Counted from the first letter of the stretch, positions 37,017 to 45,988 are shown. The stretch is 64,000 bases of DNA from Blautia coccoides (GCF_034355335.1 NZ_CP136422.1:2235001-2299000), one strand, 5' to 3'. Made by a program: numbers and translations. The notes: generated from the letters alone by a model not told the origin.

Positions 37017-37796
37017 ATTGAGCGTTTAGCAATACGGGAAATCCCCAAAGATACGGCAGTCACTTTCATACGTGAATACCACTATTCCAAAGTGATACCA
37101 CGGCTCTGCGTCTACTTCTTGGGGATTTACCATGAAAACCGATTGACAGGGGTTGTGGAGCTTGGATGGGGAACGCAACCCTTACAGACCATCCGCAAGA
37201 TTTTCCCACAGCATAAGCTGGTGACATCCGATTATCTGGAAATCGGGAAGATGTGCTTTCTACCAGAAATGAACCATAACCAGTATTTTGGCAGCCTTGC
37301 CCTCTCCGCTTTGATTAAGTGGCTACGGGTGAACACAGGCTGCCTTTTTCTATACACACTTGCGGATGGCATTGAGGGAAAATGCGGTTATGTATATCAG
37401 GCTTCTAACTTCTACTACCTTGGCAGCTTCAAGACTAGCGTATACCGTGACCGGGAAACGGGCGAAAAGATACATCCCCGAAGTGCCAGAATACTGCTGG
37501 AAGAAAATGCCCGAATGGATGGCGTAAAGAAGCGGCACTGGCTGACCCATGCGTTTTGTGAGTACAAAGGGATAGAGAAGATCAATGGACTTATGTTCCG
37601 TTATATCTACCCACTGACGAAAGAAGCAAGGCAGATTTTAAACGCCTATCCCTGTTATGCCAGACATCACTATCCCAAAGATGGCAGCCTGCTGTTTCAA
37701 AGACGGGTTTCTAACAGAGTCTATGAAACCATCCGGCAGCCGCATTTTGATAAGAACACCTGCCGCTATAACACACAGGACTATAACCACTGTTGA
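37017..37796 (+). CDS. Mom-like DNA-modification/acyltransferase-fold protein, start codon unclear
   Basis: Product resembles the Mom-family (adenine methylcarbamoylation) proteins found in phage Mu and in some ICEs, with a GNAT-like core: IREYHYSK, GVVELGWGTQP, YLEIGKMCFLPEMN, LFLYTLADGI and GYVYQASNFYYLG. If so it would chemically mask adenines and shield DNA from restriction. The conserved N-terminus (ERLAIREIPKDTAVTFIREYHYSKVIP) is coded in frame from about 37020, but no ATG, GTG or TTG occurs there in frame; AAGGAG at 37001-37006 is 10 nt before an ATT at 37017. The first standard start is GTG 37092, which would remove 25 conserved residues. Either ATT is used or the gene has lost its start. 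Family assignment is moderate. Confidence 0.6.
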   Translation: MERLAIREIPKDTAVTFIREYHYSKVIPRLCVYFLGIYHENRLTGVVELGWGTQPLQTIRKIFPQHKLVTSDYLEIGKMCFLPEMNHNQYFGSLALSALIKWLRVNTGCLFLYTLADGIEGKCGYVYQASNFYYLGSFKTSVYRDRETGEKIHPRSARILLEENARMDGVKKRHWLTHAFCEYKGIEKINGLMFRYIYPLTKEARQILNAYPCYARHHYPKDGSLLFQRRVSNRVYETIRQPHFDKNTCRYNTQDYNHC

Positions 37797-37807
37797 AAGG
37801 AGGACTT

Positions 37808-39199
37808 ATGCAACTTTACAAACACTATAAAGGCAACCGTATCCGTGCCAGTGACAAGTCGCTGGTGGTGCGGTCATTGGGCGGTCGGCTGGCGTGCCTG
37901 CTCTTTGCGGTCGTGCTGCTTTTGAATATCAATACGCTGCTGCATACGGACCGGAACACGGTTTCGTTATTTCAAAACGGCAGCATTAAGCTCTCGGTTA
38001 CGCCCTACATGATAGTATCTCTTGTAGCGGCGGTGCTGGTCTGCGGTTTGTCTGCGTTCCTGTATGCCCGTTACCAGCCGGACAGAATAAAGCAGCTCTG
38101 TCACCGTCAAAAGCTGTCACGGATGATATTGGAAAATGGCTGGTATGAGTCCGAGCAGTCACAGGATGGCGGCTTTTTCAAAGACTTGCCTGCCAGCAGG
38201 TCAAAGGAGAAAATCACTCACTTTCCCAAAGTGTACTACCGCCTAGATAATGGACTTATACACATACTGGCAGAAATCACCTTGGGAAAATATCAAGACC
38301 AGCTCCTGCACTTGGAAAAGAAGCTGGAAACAGGCTTGTACTGTGAGCTGGTTTCCAAAGAGCTGAAAGACAGCTTTGTGGAATATGTCTTACTCTATGA
38401 CACCATTGCCAACCGTATCACCATAGATGAGGTACAGGCGGCAGGCGGCAGCCTGCGGCTCATGAAAAATGTGTATTGGGAATATGACAAGCTCCCTCAT
38501 ATGCTGATTGCTGGCGGCACTGGCGGCGGTAAGACCTACTTTATCCTTACCATCATAGAAGCACTCCTGCGTACCAACGCCAAACTGTATGTGCTTGACC
38601 CGAAGAACGCCGACCTTGCCGACCTGTCCGCCGTCATGTCCGAAGTCTACTACCGAAAGGAGGAAATCACAGACTGTATCGACCACTTTTATGATGGCAT
38701 GATGGAACGGAGCGAAGCCATGAAGCGCATGGACGGTTACAAGACAGGGGAAAACTATGCTTATTTAGGTCTGCCGCCCCACTTCCTCATTTTTGACGAA
38801 TACGTGGCGTTTATGGAAATGCTGACGACAAAGGAAAACGCTTTGGTCTTGAATAAACTGAAACAGATTGTCATGCTCGGACGGCAGGCAGGATATTTCC
38901 TCATTCTCGCCTGTCAGCGACCGGACGCAAAATACCTTGGCGACGGTATCCGTGACCAGTTTAATTTCCGTGTGGCACTTGGCAGAATGTCAGAGCTTGG
39001 GTATTCTATGATGTTCGGTGAGGTGGACAAGGACTTTTTCTTAAAGCAGATCAAAGGGCGTGGCTACGTGGATACGGGAACGAGTGTCATATCAGAGTTT
39101 TACACTCCCCTTGTACCAAAAGGGCATGACTTTTTAACGGTGATTGGGGAGCTGGCAGGAAAGGAGGTGAAAAAAGAAGCTACGGGAACATTCCCATAG
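37808..39199 (+). CDS. tcpA: FtsK/SpoIIIE-type coupling ATPase TcpA (Tn916 Orf21-like)
   Basis: The 463-aa coupling protein that brings relaxase-bound ICE DNA to the secretion channel. Two N-terminal membrane helices (about residues 22-45 and 60-85) precede an FtsK-like ATPase domain with Walker A IAGGTGGGKTYF and Walker B FLIFDEYVAFM, and the QRPDAKYLGDGIRDQFNFRVALG segment typical of TcpA. The ATG at 37808 has AAAGGAGG 5 nt before it, preferred to 37793. Located between the DUF961 genes and relaxase as in Tn916. Confidence 0.94.
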   Translation: MQLYKHYKGNRIRASDKSLVVRSLGGRLACLLFAVVLLLNINTLLHTDRNTVSLFQNGSIKLSVTPYMIVSLVAAVLVCGLSAFLYARYQPDRIKQLCHRQKLSRMILENGWYESEQSQDGGFFKDLPASRSKEKITHFPKVYYRLDNGLIHILAEITLGKYQDQLLHLEKKLETGLYCELVSKELKDSFVEYVLLYDTIANRITIDEVQAAGGSLRLMKNVYWEYDKLPHMLIAGGTGGGKTYFILTIIEALLRTNAKLYVLDPKNADLADLSAVMSEVYYRKEEITDCIDHFYDGMMERSEAMKRMDGYKTGENYAYLGLPPHFLIFDEYVAFMEMLTTKENALVLNKLKQIVMLGRQAGYFLILACQRPDAKYLGDGIRDQFNFRVALGRMSELGYSMMFGEVDKDFFLKQIKGRGYVDTGTSVISEFYTPLVPKGHDFLTVIGELAGKEVKKEATGTFP

Positions 39200-39201
39200 C
39201 T

Positions 39202-39402
39202 TTAGCGTAACTTCAATATGTCGTTTGGCGTGCAGTCAAGAAATTCACACAATCTGGCAAGTATCGCAAGGTCTACTCTGGTGACTTTGCCCTTGCAGTA
39301 ATTATTGAGCTGTGTGCGTTGGAGCTTGCAGGCTTCACATACCTTGTTCTTGCTGATATTCTTCTCTTTCAAGAGCCGTTCTAAATCAATGTATACCATC
39401 AT
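39202..39402 (-). CDS. Small XRE-family helix-turn-helix regulator
   Basis: A 66-aa Cro/CI-like protein (LEKNISKNKVCEACKLQRTQLNNYCKGKVTRVDLAILARLCEFLDCTPNDIL) consisting of one helix-turn-helix domain. It is antisense to the transfer operon, ending 3 bp from tcpA. The divergent 105-bp gap to the next gene likely holds its operator; the promoter-like AT-rich stretch 39421-39480 sits there. It may repress the oriT-proximal genes (inference). Confidence 0.8.
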   Translation of the reverse strand: MMVYIDLERLLKEKNISKNKVCEACKLQRTQLNNYCKGKVTRVDLAILARLCEFLDCTPNDILKLR

Positions 39403-39507
39403 TCTTTTACACCAGTCCTTTTGATTAAATTATATATACAACTGTATTGAAAAATAAGATGTATTACAGTACACTGTATGTACATACAGGGTAAAGGGGT
39501 GATATGG

Positions 39508-39918
39508 ATGGATAGGAAGAAATCATTAGGTTTTGCCGCTGTATTTATTGTGGCAGTTATGGCGGCAGATTATTTACAAAATGGACGGGAAATGTCAGTT
39601 TACAACAGCCGTTCCTTTGCGGCAGGAGCTTATAAGGAAGAACACCTTATTGTGGTGGTGAACAGGCTATATATCCCCGACAAAATGGATTGTGCAAGGG
39701 AGATCGTCAGAAAATGCAGGGAAAATGACTTTAGCAACATACTGTTCAGCTACGATTATGGTATCCCCAATAATCTGCACGCTGCGGTGTACCTGTCTGA
39801 ACATGACGTGAAAAGAGGTGAACCCGTATTCAGACTTAGTTACAAAGTAAAAGGGGGTACTCTGACCGACTATAACATTGTGGACAATCCGCAAAAGTTT
39901 GAATTATCGGTTGAATAA
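39508..39918 (+). CDS. Membrane-anchored protein of unknown function
   Basis: A 136-aa protein with one N-terminal hydrophobic segment (LGFAAVFIVAVMAADYL) and an outside domain of mixed alpha/beta character (HLIVVVNRLYIPDKMDCAREIVRKCRENDF). The start is ATG 39508, with AAAGGGGTGAT 5 nt upstream, rather than 39478. I do not recognise a family. It lies between the XRE gene and oriT, where related ICEs often carry small accessory proteins. Confidence 0.7.
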   Translation: MDRKKSLGFAAVFIVAVMAADYLQNGREMSVYNSRSFAAGAYKEEHLIVVVNRLYIPDKMDCAREIVRKCRENDFSNILFSYDYGIPNNLHAAVYLSEHDVKRGEPVFRLSYKVKGGTLTDYNIVDNPQKFELSVE

Positions 39919-40013
39919 AAACGACCAAAGGCAGGACGGACAGGCGGCGTGCGAAGCGAAAGCCGCTGGTTCGCCCTAGCCGTGTTGGGGCGGCTTGCCG
40001 CCACAACCATCCG

Positions 40014-40036
40014 CCCCCCGGTATCTAACAGGGGGG
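40014..40036 (+). other. oriT nick region
   Basis: CCCCCC (40014-40019), GGTATCTAACA and GGGGGG (40031-40036) match the known ICEBs1/Tn916 oriT inverted repeat with the CTAACA loop where the relaxase nicks. It lies directly upstream of the relaxase gene and downstream of tcpA, as in Tn916. The surrounding 39930-40010 is G/C-rich with further inverted repeats. Confidence 0.88.
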
Positions 40037-40111
40037 CACAAATACAATAGGAAACAGTCAAAGAAGTTAGGAAAGTCCTTGTAAAATAAGGACTTTTTCT
40101 ACTTTCAGAGG

Positions 40112-40140
40112 GTGTCAACTGGAACGCTTCTAGTTGACAC
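40112..40140 (+). repeat. Hairpin before relaxase, possible terminator or single-strand origin element
   Basis: GTGTCAACT (40112-40120) pairs perfectly with AGTTGACAC (40132-40140), followed by a run of five Ts. A weaker AAGTCCTT/AAGGACTT hairpin with a T-run lies just upstream (40073-40097). They may end upstream transcripts or fold in the transferred single strand; sequence alone does not decide. Confidence 0.5.
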
Positions 40141-40150
40141 TTTTTCCAGA

Positions 40151-41368
40151 ATGGAGGGATTTTTACTGAATGATACAGACTGGAACACAGAGTTAAAAGA
40201 AAAACGGCTGGCATACGGCGTTTCACAAAACAAGCTGGCGGTGACGGCTGGCATTACAAGGCAGTACCTTGGCAAGATAGAGTCCGGCAGTGCTGCTCCC
40301 AGTGAGGAAATCAAAGAAAACCTGCTGCAAGCTCTGGAACGGTACAATCCAGAAACACCGCTTACCATGCTATTTGATTATGTGCGGATACGGTTTCCTA
40401 CCACAGACGTGCGGTTTGTGGTCGAAACCATCCTTAAATTAAAGCTGGATTTTATGATACATGAGGACTTCGGCTTCTACTCCTATCCAGAGCATTACTA
40501 CATGGGGGATATATTTGTTTTGGTATCCCCCGAACAGGAAAAGGGGGTGCTGCTGGAACTGAAAGGAAAAGGCTGCCGCCAGTTTGAAAACTTCCTGCTG
40601 GCACAGCATAGGAGCTGGTACGACTTCTTCACGGATGCTCTCTGCGAGGGCGGCGTGTTCAAGCGGATAGACCTTGCCATCAACGATATGGTGGGGATAC
40701 TGGACATTCCAGAACTGACCGCTAAATGCCGGAATGAGGAATGTATTTCCGTATTCCGAAGTTTCAAGTCCTACCGCTCCGGCGAGCTGGTGCAGAGCCA
40801 TGAAAAAAACAAGTCCGGCATGGGGCACACGCTCTATATTGGTTCACTGAAATCAGAGGTCTACTTCTGTGTGTATGAAAAAGATTACGAGCAGTTCGTA
40901 AAATACGACATCCCCGTTGAGGAAACGCCTGTCAAGAACCGCTTTGAAATCCGTTTAAAGAACGAGCGAGCCTACTATGCGGTGCGTGACCTGCTGACCT
41001 ACTATGACGCTGAACGCACTGCATTTTCCATCATCAACCGCTATGTACGGTTTGCCGATAAGGACGACACGAAGCGACGGAGCGAATGGCAGACAAATCA
41101 GCGTTGGGCGTGGTTTCTCGGTGAGGGGCGTGGGCGGCTGAAACTGACGACCGAACCAGAACCGTACAATTTCCAGCGTACCTTAAACTGGCTGGCAAGG
41201 CAGGTCGCCCCTACCTTGCAGGTAGCTGAAAAACTGGATAAACAGAACAACACGACGGTGATTAAGGACATGGTGAAACATGCGAAGCTCTCCGACCGAT
41301 TGGAAAAGGTCTTGCGGCAGCTCTCCGTCACCGTGGAGGAAATGACTGTCAAGGACAAGGAGGAATAA
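40151..41368 (+). CDS. Relaxase / replication initiator, Rep_trans-MobT family (Tn916 Orf20-like)
   Basis: The 405-aa protein that nicks oriT and starts rolling-circle replication and transfer. An N-terminal XRE-type helix-turn-helix (LKEKRLAYGVSQNKLAVTAGITRQYLGKIESG) precedes the Rep_trans domain, with FKRIDLAINDMVG, TLYIGS and RFEIRLKNERAYYA as family landmarks. The nearby oriT (40014) is its expected substrate. The ATG at 40151 is used; GGAGGG lies inside the first codons, so a start slightly downstream at a non-ATG codon cannot be excluded. Confidence 0.92.
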   Translation: MEGFLLNDTDWNTELKEKRLAYGVSQNKLAVTAGITRQYLGKIESGSAAPSEEIKENLLQALERYNPETPLTMLFDYVRIRFPTTDVRFVVETILKLKLDFMIHEDFGFYSYPEHYYMGDIFVLVSPEQEKGVLLELKGKGCRQFENFLLAQHRSWYDFFTDALCEGGVFKRIDLAINDMVGILDIPELTAKCRNEECISVFRSFKSYRSGELVQSHEKNKSGMGHTLYIGSLKSEVYFCVYEKDYEQFVKYDIPVEETPVKNRFEIRLKNERAYYAVRDLLTYYDAERTAFSIINRYVRFADKDDTKRRSEWQTNQRWAWFLGEGRGRLKLTTEPEPYNFQRTLNWLARQVAPTLQVAEKLDKQNNTTVIKDMVKHAKLSDRLEKVLRQLSVTVEEMTVKDKEE

Positions 41369-41371
41369 GAA

Positions 41372-41506
41372 ATGTGGCACATATTGTTTGACCTGCTGCT
41401 GGTATCGGCAGGCATGGGAATGGGCGTGGTGCTTATGTGTATCCTGCAAGTCGGGAAAGAAGCAGATACCCACTTAGAAGAAATGGAAAGGAGCAATAAA
41501 AAATGA
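41372..41506 (+). CDS. DUF3789-like single-pass membrane peptide
   Basis: A 44-aa ORF (MWHILFDLLLVSAGMGMGVV..., ending LEEMERSNKK) preceded by AAGGAGG and overlapping the next gene by 4 bp. It is one membrane helix plus a short charged tail, and resembles the small DUF3789 proteins encoded at this position in related ICEs. Function unknown. Confidence 0.75.
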   Translation: MWHILFDLLLVSAGMGMGVVLMCILQVGKEADTHLEEMERSNKK

Positions 41507-41724
41507 ACTTTGGACAGAACCTATACAACTGGTTTTTGAGTAATGCACAGAGCCTTGTGCTAATGGCAATCGTGGTGATTGGTATTTACTTAGGCTTTAA
41601 GAGAGAATTTAGCAAGCTGATTGGCTTTCTGGTGATTGCCTTAGTCGCTGTCGGTCTGGTGTTCAACGCTGGCGGCGTAAAAGATGTACTCTTAAACCTG
41701 TTCAACAAGATTATCGGAGCTTAA
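41503..41724 (+). CDS. Small conjugation membrane protein (Tn916 Orf19/ConD-like position)
   Basis: A 73-aa protein with two hydrophobic helices (SLVLMAIVVIGIYLGF and LIGFLVIALVAVGLVF), starting in the stop codon of the preceding peptide. Size, topology and position just after the relaxase correspond to the small membrane conjugation protein of Tn916-type elements. Probably part of the transfer channel. Confidence 0.8.
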   Translation: MNFGQNLYNWFLSNAQSLVLMAIVVIGIYLGFKREFSKLIGFLVIALVAVGLVFNAGGVKDVLLNLFNKIIGA

Positions 41725-41731
41725 AATCAAG

Positions 41732-41787
41732 GGTTTGCGCCTGTCGCAAACCTACCTATCCCCCTATGGGAGTTCGGGCATAGGGGG
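41732..41787. repeat. Tandem hairpins before the ArdA genes
   Basis: GGTTTGCG (41732-41739) pairs with CGCAAACC (41745-41752), and CCCCCTATG (41760-41768) with CATAGGGGG (41779-41787). There is no T-run, so they look more like mRNA-stabilising or regulatory hairpins than terminators. They fill the 83-bp gap between transfer genes. Confidence 0.55.
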
Positions 41788-41807
41788 AATGAAAAGGGGG
41801 TGACGGA

Positions 41808-42044
41808 ATGGTACAAAAAGACATCTTCACGGAGATGCAGGCAAAAATCGGGTGTGACAGACGTACCGAGCTGCCCTACCACAAACGTGAAATCTGGCAG
41901 GAAATCAAAAAACTGCCGCTTGCTGCCTATCCGCTGAACCAATTAGAAGAATTTTCCCACTTTGTATTTGATGTAGATTATCCGGTCTTGGTGGGAATAC
42001 TATCAGAATTGAAAGGACGTGATTTATCATTATGTATGAAATGA
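41808..42044 (+). CDS. Small conserved-looking ICE protein, unknown function
   Basis: A 78-aa soluble protein (MVQKDIFTEMQAKIGCDRRTELPYHKREIWQEIKKL...FDVDYPVLVGILSELKGRDL) with AAAGGGGGTGA as ribosome site and a 13-bp overlap into the first ArdA gene. No family recognised. Coupling to ArdA suggests a linked antirestriction or regulatory role, but this is only position. Confidence 0.65.
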   Translation: MVQKDIFTEMQAKIGCDRRTELPYHKREIWQEIKKLPLAAYPLNQLEEFSHFVFDVDYPVLVGILSELKGRDLSLCMK

Positions 42045-42535
42045 GATTATACATCTTAGACACCACAAAACCTTATAACGACGACGAGGACGGTTACGCT
42101 GGCGCATGGTTCAACTGCCCTGTGACCTTTGAGGAAATTAAGGAAAAGTTAGGCGTGGAAAAAGAGGAAGATTTTGAAATCGAGGACTACGAGCTGCCCT
42201 TTTCCCTAAGTCCTGATATGCCGCTTTGGGAAATCAACGCCCTGTGCCGCATGGTGCAGGAAATTGAGGGCACGCCCCTTGGAAATGAATTAAGCGAGAT
42301 ACAGGCAAAGTGGTTTCACAACATCAGCGACTTTTTCGACCACAAGGACGAGATACGCCACTATGATGTGCCGGACGCTGCTTCTCTTGCAGAATACCTT
42401 GTCATGGAAGAACACCGCTTCGGGGAACTGCCGCCGGAACTGGCAAAACACATAGATTTCATTTCCTACGGTCATGAGCTGGAACAAAGCGATGAATACC
42501 TTTTTACCACCAGCGGCGTGTTCCGCTATCGGTAA
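42032..42535 (+). CDS. ardA: ArdA antirestriction protein, copy 1
   Basis: A 167-aa, strongly acidic DNA-mimic protein that blocks type I restriction enzymes. The ArdA N-terminal pattern is clear (RLYILDTTKPYNDDEDGYAGAWFNCPVTFEEIKEKLG) as is EDYELPF. This corresponds to Tn916 orf18. It is followed 15 bp later by a second ArdA gene, with which it shares the YELPF and FFDHKDEI/LYDHKNDI segments. Confidence 0.92.
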   Translation: MYEMRLYILDTTKPYNDDEDGYAGAWFNCPVTFEEIKEKLGVEKEEDFEIEDYELPFSLSPDMPLWEINALCRMVQEIEGTPLGNELSEIQAKWFHNISDFFDHKDEIRHYDVPDAASLAEYLVMEEHRFGELPPELAKHIDFISYGHELEQSDEYLFTTSGVFRYR

Positions 42536-42549
42536 GGCGGTGGCTGCCT

Positions 42550-43044
42550 TTGGAGGAAATGCGTGTCTACATTGCCAACCTTGGCAAGTACAATGAGGGG
42601 GAGCTTGTGGGCGACTGGTTCACGCCGCCTGTGGACTACGACGAGATGGCAGAACGGATCGGCTTGAATGACCGATACGAAGAATACGCCATCCATGACT
42701 ATGAGCTGCCCTTTGAAATCGACGAGTACACGCCCATTGAGGAAGTCAACCGCCTGTGCGAGATGGTGGAAGAACTGGACTATCCGCTGGATGAGGTGAT
42801 TGACGACCTGCTCTGCCATTTTTGCAGCGTGGAGGAACTCTACGACCACAAGAACGATATTATCCAGTACCCTTGTGACAACATGGTAGACGTTGCTTAC
42901 CACTTAATTGACGAGTGCGGCGTTCTGGGCGAGATACCCGACCGATTGAGAAACTACATAGACTATGAAGCCTTTGCCCGTGACATTGACTTGGAGGGGT
43001 GCTTCATAGAAACCAGATACGGAGTCTTTGAGTGTCCGTATTAA
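42550..43044 (+). CDS. ardA: ArdA antirestriction protein, copy 2
   Basis: A 164-aa second ArdA-type protein (MRVYIANLGKYNEGELVGDWFTPPVDYDEMAERIG, HDYELPFEID). The start is probably TTG 42550 after AAGGCGG; the ATG at 42559 is only 3 nt after GGAGG. It is clearly diverged from copy 1, so this is an old tandem duplication or two separate acquisitions. Two variants could cover different type I enzymes. A small gap with a CAGCAG/CTGCTG hairpin (about 43094-43122) follows. Confidence 0.9.
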   Translation: MEEMRVYIANLGKYNEGELVGDWFTPPVDYDEMAERIGLNDRYEEYAIHDYELPFEIDEYTPIEEVNRLCEMVEELDYPLDEVIDDLLCHFCSVEELYDHKNDIIQYPCDNMVDVAYHLIDECGVLGEIPDRLRNYIDYEAFARDIDLEGCFIETRYGVFECPY

Positions 43045-43156
43045 CAAGCTGGCAGACCTGCACAAACGTGTGATTCTGGCAGCTTATTTTATGAGCAGCA
43101 GTCTGTGAAATGCAGGCTGCTGTTTCCATTTTAGAAGAAAGGAATGGTACAAAACA

Positions 43157-43546
43157 TTGAAGAAAATAAGAAGCTATACCAGCATTTGGAGCGTGGAAAA
43201 GGTCATTTACGCTATCAACGACTTTCAGCTCCCGTTCCCCATCACATTTACACAGATGGCGTGGTTCGTGGTATCCCTGTTTGCGGTGATTGTATTTGCA
43301 GAGCTGCCGCCCCTGAACATGATTGACGGGGCGTTCCTCAAATACTTTGGTATCCCCGTGGCGGTGACGTGGTTCATGAGCCAGAAAACCTTTGACGGAA
43401 AGAAGCCCTACGGTTTCCTAAAATCCAGTATCAGCTACCTGCTTCGCCCGAAAGTGACCTATGCCGGGAAAACAGTGAAGCTGAAAACGGAATCATTAAA
43501 TGTAGCCATTACGGCAGTTAGGAGTGATGTGTATGTTCCCCATTAA
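43157..43546 (+). CDS. tcpE: TcpE-family conjugation membrane protein (Tn916 Orf17-like)
   Basis: A 129-aa protein with two membrane helices (MAWFVVSLFAVIVFAEL and DGAFLKYFGIPVAVTWFM) followed by a soluble tail with LRPKVTYAGK. Length, topology and position before the VirB4 ATPase identify TcpE. The start looks like TTG 43157, with AAAGGAATG upstream. It overlaps the VirB4 gene by about 14 bp. Confidence 0.88.
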   Translation: MKKIRSYTSIWSVEKVIYAINDFQLPFPITFTQMAWFVVSLFAVIVFAELPPLNMIDGAFLKYFGIPVAVTWFMSQKTFDGKKPYGFLKSSISYLLRPKVTYAGKTVKLKTESLNVAITAVRSDVYVPH

Positions 43547-45983
43547 ATATATCGAAAACAATCTGGTGTTCAACAATGACGGGGAGTGCTTTGCCTACTA
43601 TGAGCTGATACCTTACAATTATTCGTTCCTGTCACCGGAGGAAAAGTACATGGTGCATGACAACTTGCGGCAGCTAATCGCACAGAACCGTGACGGGAAG
43701 ATACACGCCTTGCAGATCAGCACCGAGTCCAGTATCCGGCAGACACAGGAACGCTCCAAAAAGGAGGTCACAGGCCGGCTTCGTGAGGTGGCTTGTGCAA
43801 AGATAGACGAACAGACCGAAGCGTTGGTTGAAATGATTGGGGAAAATCAGATTGACTACCGCTTTTTTCTTGGCTTTAAGCTGCTGGTGAACGAGGAAGA
43901 AATCAGCTTGAAGCACGCCGGAAAGTCCGCTGCCATGACCTTTGCCGACTTTCTCTACGAGGTCAACCACCAGCTCATGGGCGACTTTGTATCCATGAGC
44001 AATGATGAAATCGCCCGTTTCCAAAAGATGGAGAAACTCTTGGAGAGCAAAATCTCCCGCCGCTTTAAAATCCGGCGATTAGAAAAGCACGATTTTGGCT
44101 ATCTAATCGAGCATATCTACGGGAAAACAGGCGTTGCCTATGAGGACTATGCCTACGACTTCCCGATAAAGAAGCTGAAAAAAGAAACATTGGTGAAGCG
44201 GTACGACCTTATCCGTCCGACACGCTGCCAGATCACGGAGAACCAGCGTTACTTAAAGCTGGACAGCGAGGAACAGACGACCTATGCCGCTTACTTCACC
44301 ATCAACAATATCGTCGGGGAGCTGGACTTCCCATCTTCGGAAATCTTCTACTATCAGCAGCAACAATTCACGTTCCCCGTGTCCACGTCTATGAATGTAG
44401 AAATCGTCACCAACAAGAAAGCATTGACGACGGTAAGGAACAAGAAGAAAGAGCTGAAAGACTTGGACAATCACGCTTGGGAGTCCAACAACGAAACCAG
44501 CAACAACGTGGTGGACGCTCTGGACTCTGTAAATGAGCTGGAAACCACCTTAGACCAGTCCAAAGAGTCCATGTATAAGCTGTCCTACGTGGTGCGTGTG
44601 GCGGCAGACAGCTTGGACGAGCTGAAACGCCGCTGTGATGAAGTCAAGGACTTTTACGACGACCTCAATGTGAAGCTGGTGCGCCCGTTCGGGGATATGC
44701 TTGGTCTGCATGGGGAATTTCTTCCAGCCAGCAAGCGTTACATCAATGATTATATCCAGTACGTGACAAGCGATTTTCTGGCAGGTCTTGGATTTGGTGC
44801 GACCCAGCAGTTAGGGGAAAGCGACGGTATCTATATCGGCTATAACCTTGACACGGGCAGGAACGTCTATCTGAAACCGAGCCTTGCGGCACAGGGAGTC
44901 AAAGGCTCTGTGACAAATGCTCTTGCTGCGGCGTTCCTTGGTTCGCTTGGGGGCGGCAAGTCCTTTTGCAACAACCTCATTGTCTACTATGCGGTGCTGT
45001 TCGGCGGCAGTGCGGTCATAGTAGACCCAAAATCCGAGCGTGGGAACTGGAAAGAAACGCTGCCGGAGATTGCACATGAAATCAATATCGTGAACCTTAC
45101 CAGTGAAGTAAGGAACAAAGGACTGCTTGACCCTTACGTGATTATGAAGAACTTAAAAGACGCTGAAAGCCTTGCAATCGACATTCTGACCTTTTTAACA
45201 GGTATCAGTAGCCGTGACGGTGAGAAGTTCCCGGTGCTTAGAAAGGCAATCCGCTCTGTGACACAGGGCAAAAGGCGAGGTCTTTTGTGCGTCATTGACG
45301 AGCTTCGGAAAGAGGACACGCCTGTTGCCAGCAACATAGCGGAGCATATCGAGAGCATGGTGGACTATGACTTTTCCCATCTGCTCTTTTCCGACGGTAC
45401 GGTGGAACAGTCCATCAGCTTAGATAAGCAGCTCAACATTATACAGGTGGCTGATTTGGTGCTGCCAGACCGTGACACAGAGTCCTCCGAATACACAACA
45501 ATGGAGCTGCTCTCCGTGGCTATGCTTATCGTTATCAGCACCTTTGCCCTCGACTATATCCACTCCGACCGGAGCATTTTTAAGATGGTGGATTTAGATG
45601 AAGCGTGGACGTTCTTGCAGGTGGCACAGGGCAAGGCTCTGTCCAACAAGCTGATACGTGCCGGACGTTCCATGAACGCCGCCGTTTATTTCGTGACACA
45701 GAACTCCGGCGACGTGGACGACGAGAAGATGAAAAACAATATCGGCTTAAAGTTTGCGTTCCGCTCCACGGACATAGGTGAGATCAAGAACACGCTGGAA
45801 TTTTTCGGGGTGGACAAAGACGACGAGAACAACCAGAAGCGGCTACGGGATTTGGAGAACGGGCAATGCCTGTTTCAAGACCTCTACGGACGGGTGGGCG
45901 TTATCCAGATACATCCTGTCTTTGCCGACCTGTTCCACGCCTTTGACACCAGACCACCAATCCAGACAGAAGAAACGAGGTGA
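43533..45983 (+). CDS. VirB4-like transfer ATPase (Tn916 Orf16-like, TcpF)
   Basis: The 816-aa ATPase powering the type IV secretion channel. Walker A is AFLGSLGGGKSFCNN, Walker B-like DLDEAWTFLQVA, and the FRSTDIGEIKNTLEFFG C-terminal region is typical of Gram-positive VirB4/TraE proteins. The ATG at 43533, 8 nt after GGAG, gives the usual MFPIKYIENN start. It overlaps tcpE upstream and sits 5 bp before the next gene. Confidence 0.95.
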   Translation: MFPIKYIENNLVFNNDGECFAYYELIPYNYSFLSPEEKYMVHDNLRQLIAQNRDGKIHALQISTESSIRQTQERSKKEVTGRLREVACAKIDEQTEALVEMIGENQIDYRFFLGFKLLVNEEEISLKHAGKSAAMTFADFLYEVNHQLMGDFVSMSNDEIARFQKMEKLLESKISRRFKIRRLEKHDFGYLIEHIYGKTGVAYEDYAYDFPIKKLKKETLVKRYDLIRPTRCQITENQRYLKLDSEEQTTYAAYFTINNIVGELDFPSSEIFYYQQQQFTFPVSTSMNVEIVTNKKALTTVRNKKKELKDLDNHAWESNNETSNNVVDALDSVNELETTLDQSKESMYKLSYVVRVAADSLDELKRRCDEVKDFYDDLNVKLVRPFGDMLGLHGEFLPASKRYINDYIQYVTSDFLAGLGFGATQQLGESDGIYIGYNLDTGRNVYLKPSLAAQGVKGSVTNALAAAFLGSLGGGKSFCNNLIVYYAVLFGGSAVIVDPKSERGNWKETLPEIAHEINIVNLTSEVRNKGLLDPYVIMKNLKDAESLAIDILTFLTGISSRDGEKFPVLRKAIRSVTQGKRRGLLCVIDELRKEDTPVASNIAEHIESMVDYDFSHLLFSDGTVEQSISLDKQLNIIQVADLVLPDRDTESSEYTTMELLSVAMLIVISTFALDYIHSDRSIFKMVDLDEAWTFLQVAQGKALSNKLIRAGRSMNAAVYFVTQNSGDVDDEKMKNNIGLKFAFRSTDIGEIKNTLEFFGVDKDDENNQKRLRDLENGQCLFQDLYGRVGVIQIHPVFADLFHAFDTRPPIQTEETR

Positions 45984-45988
45984 AGCCT

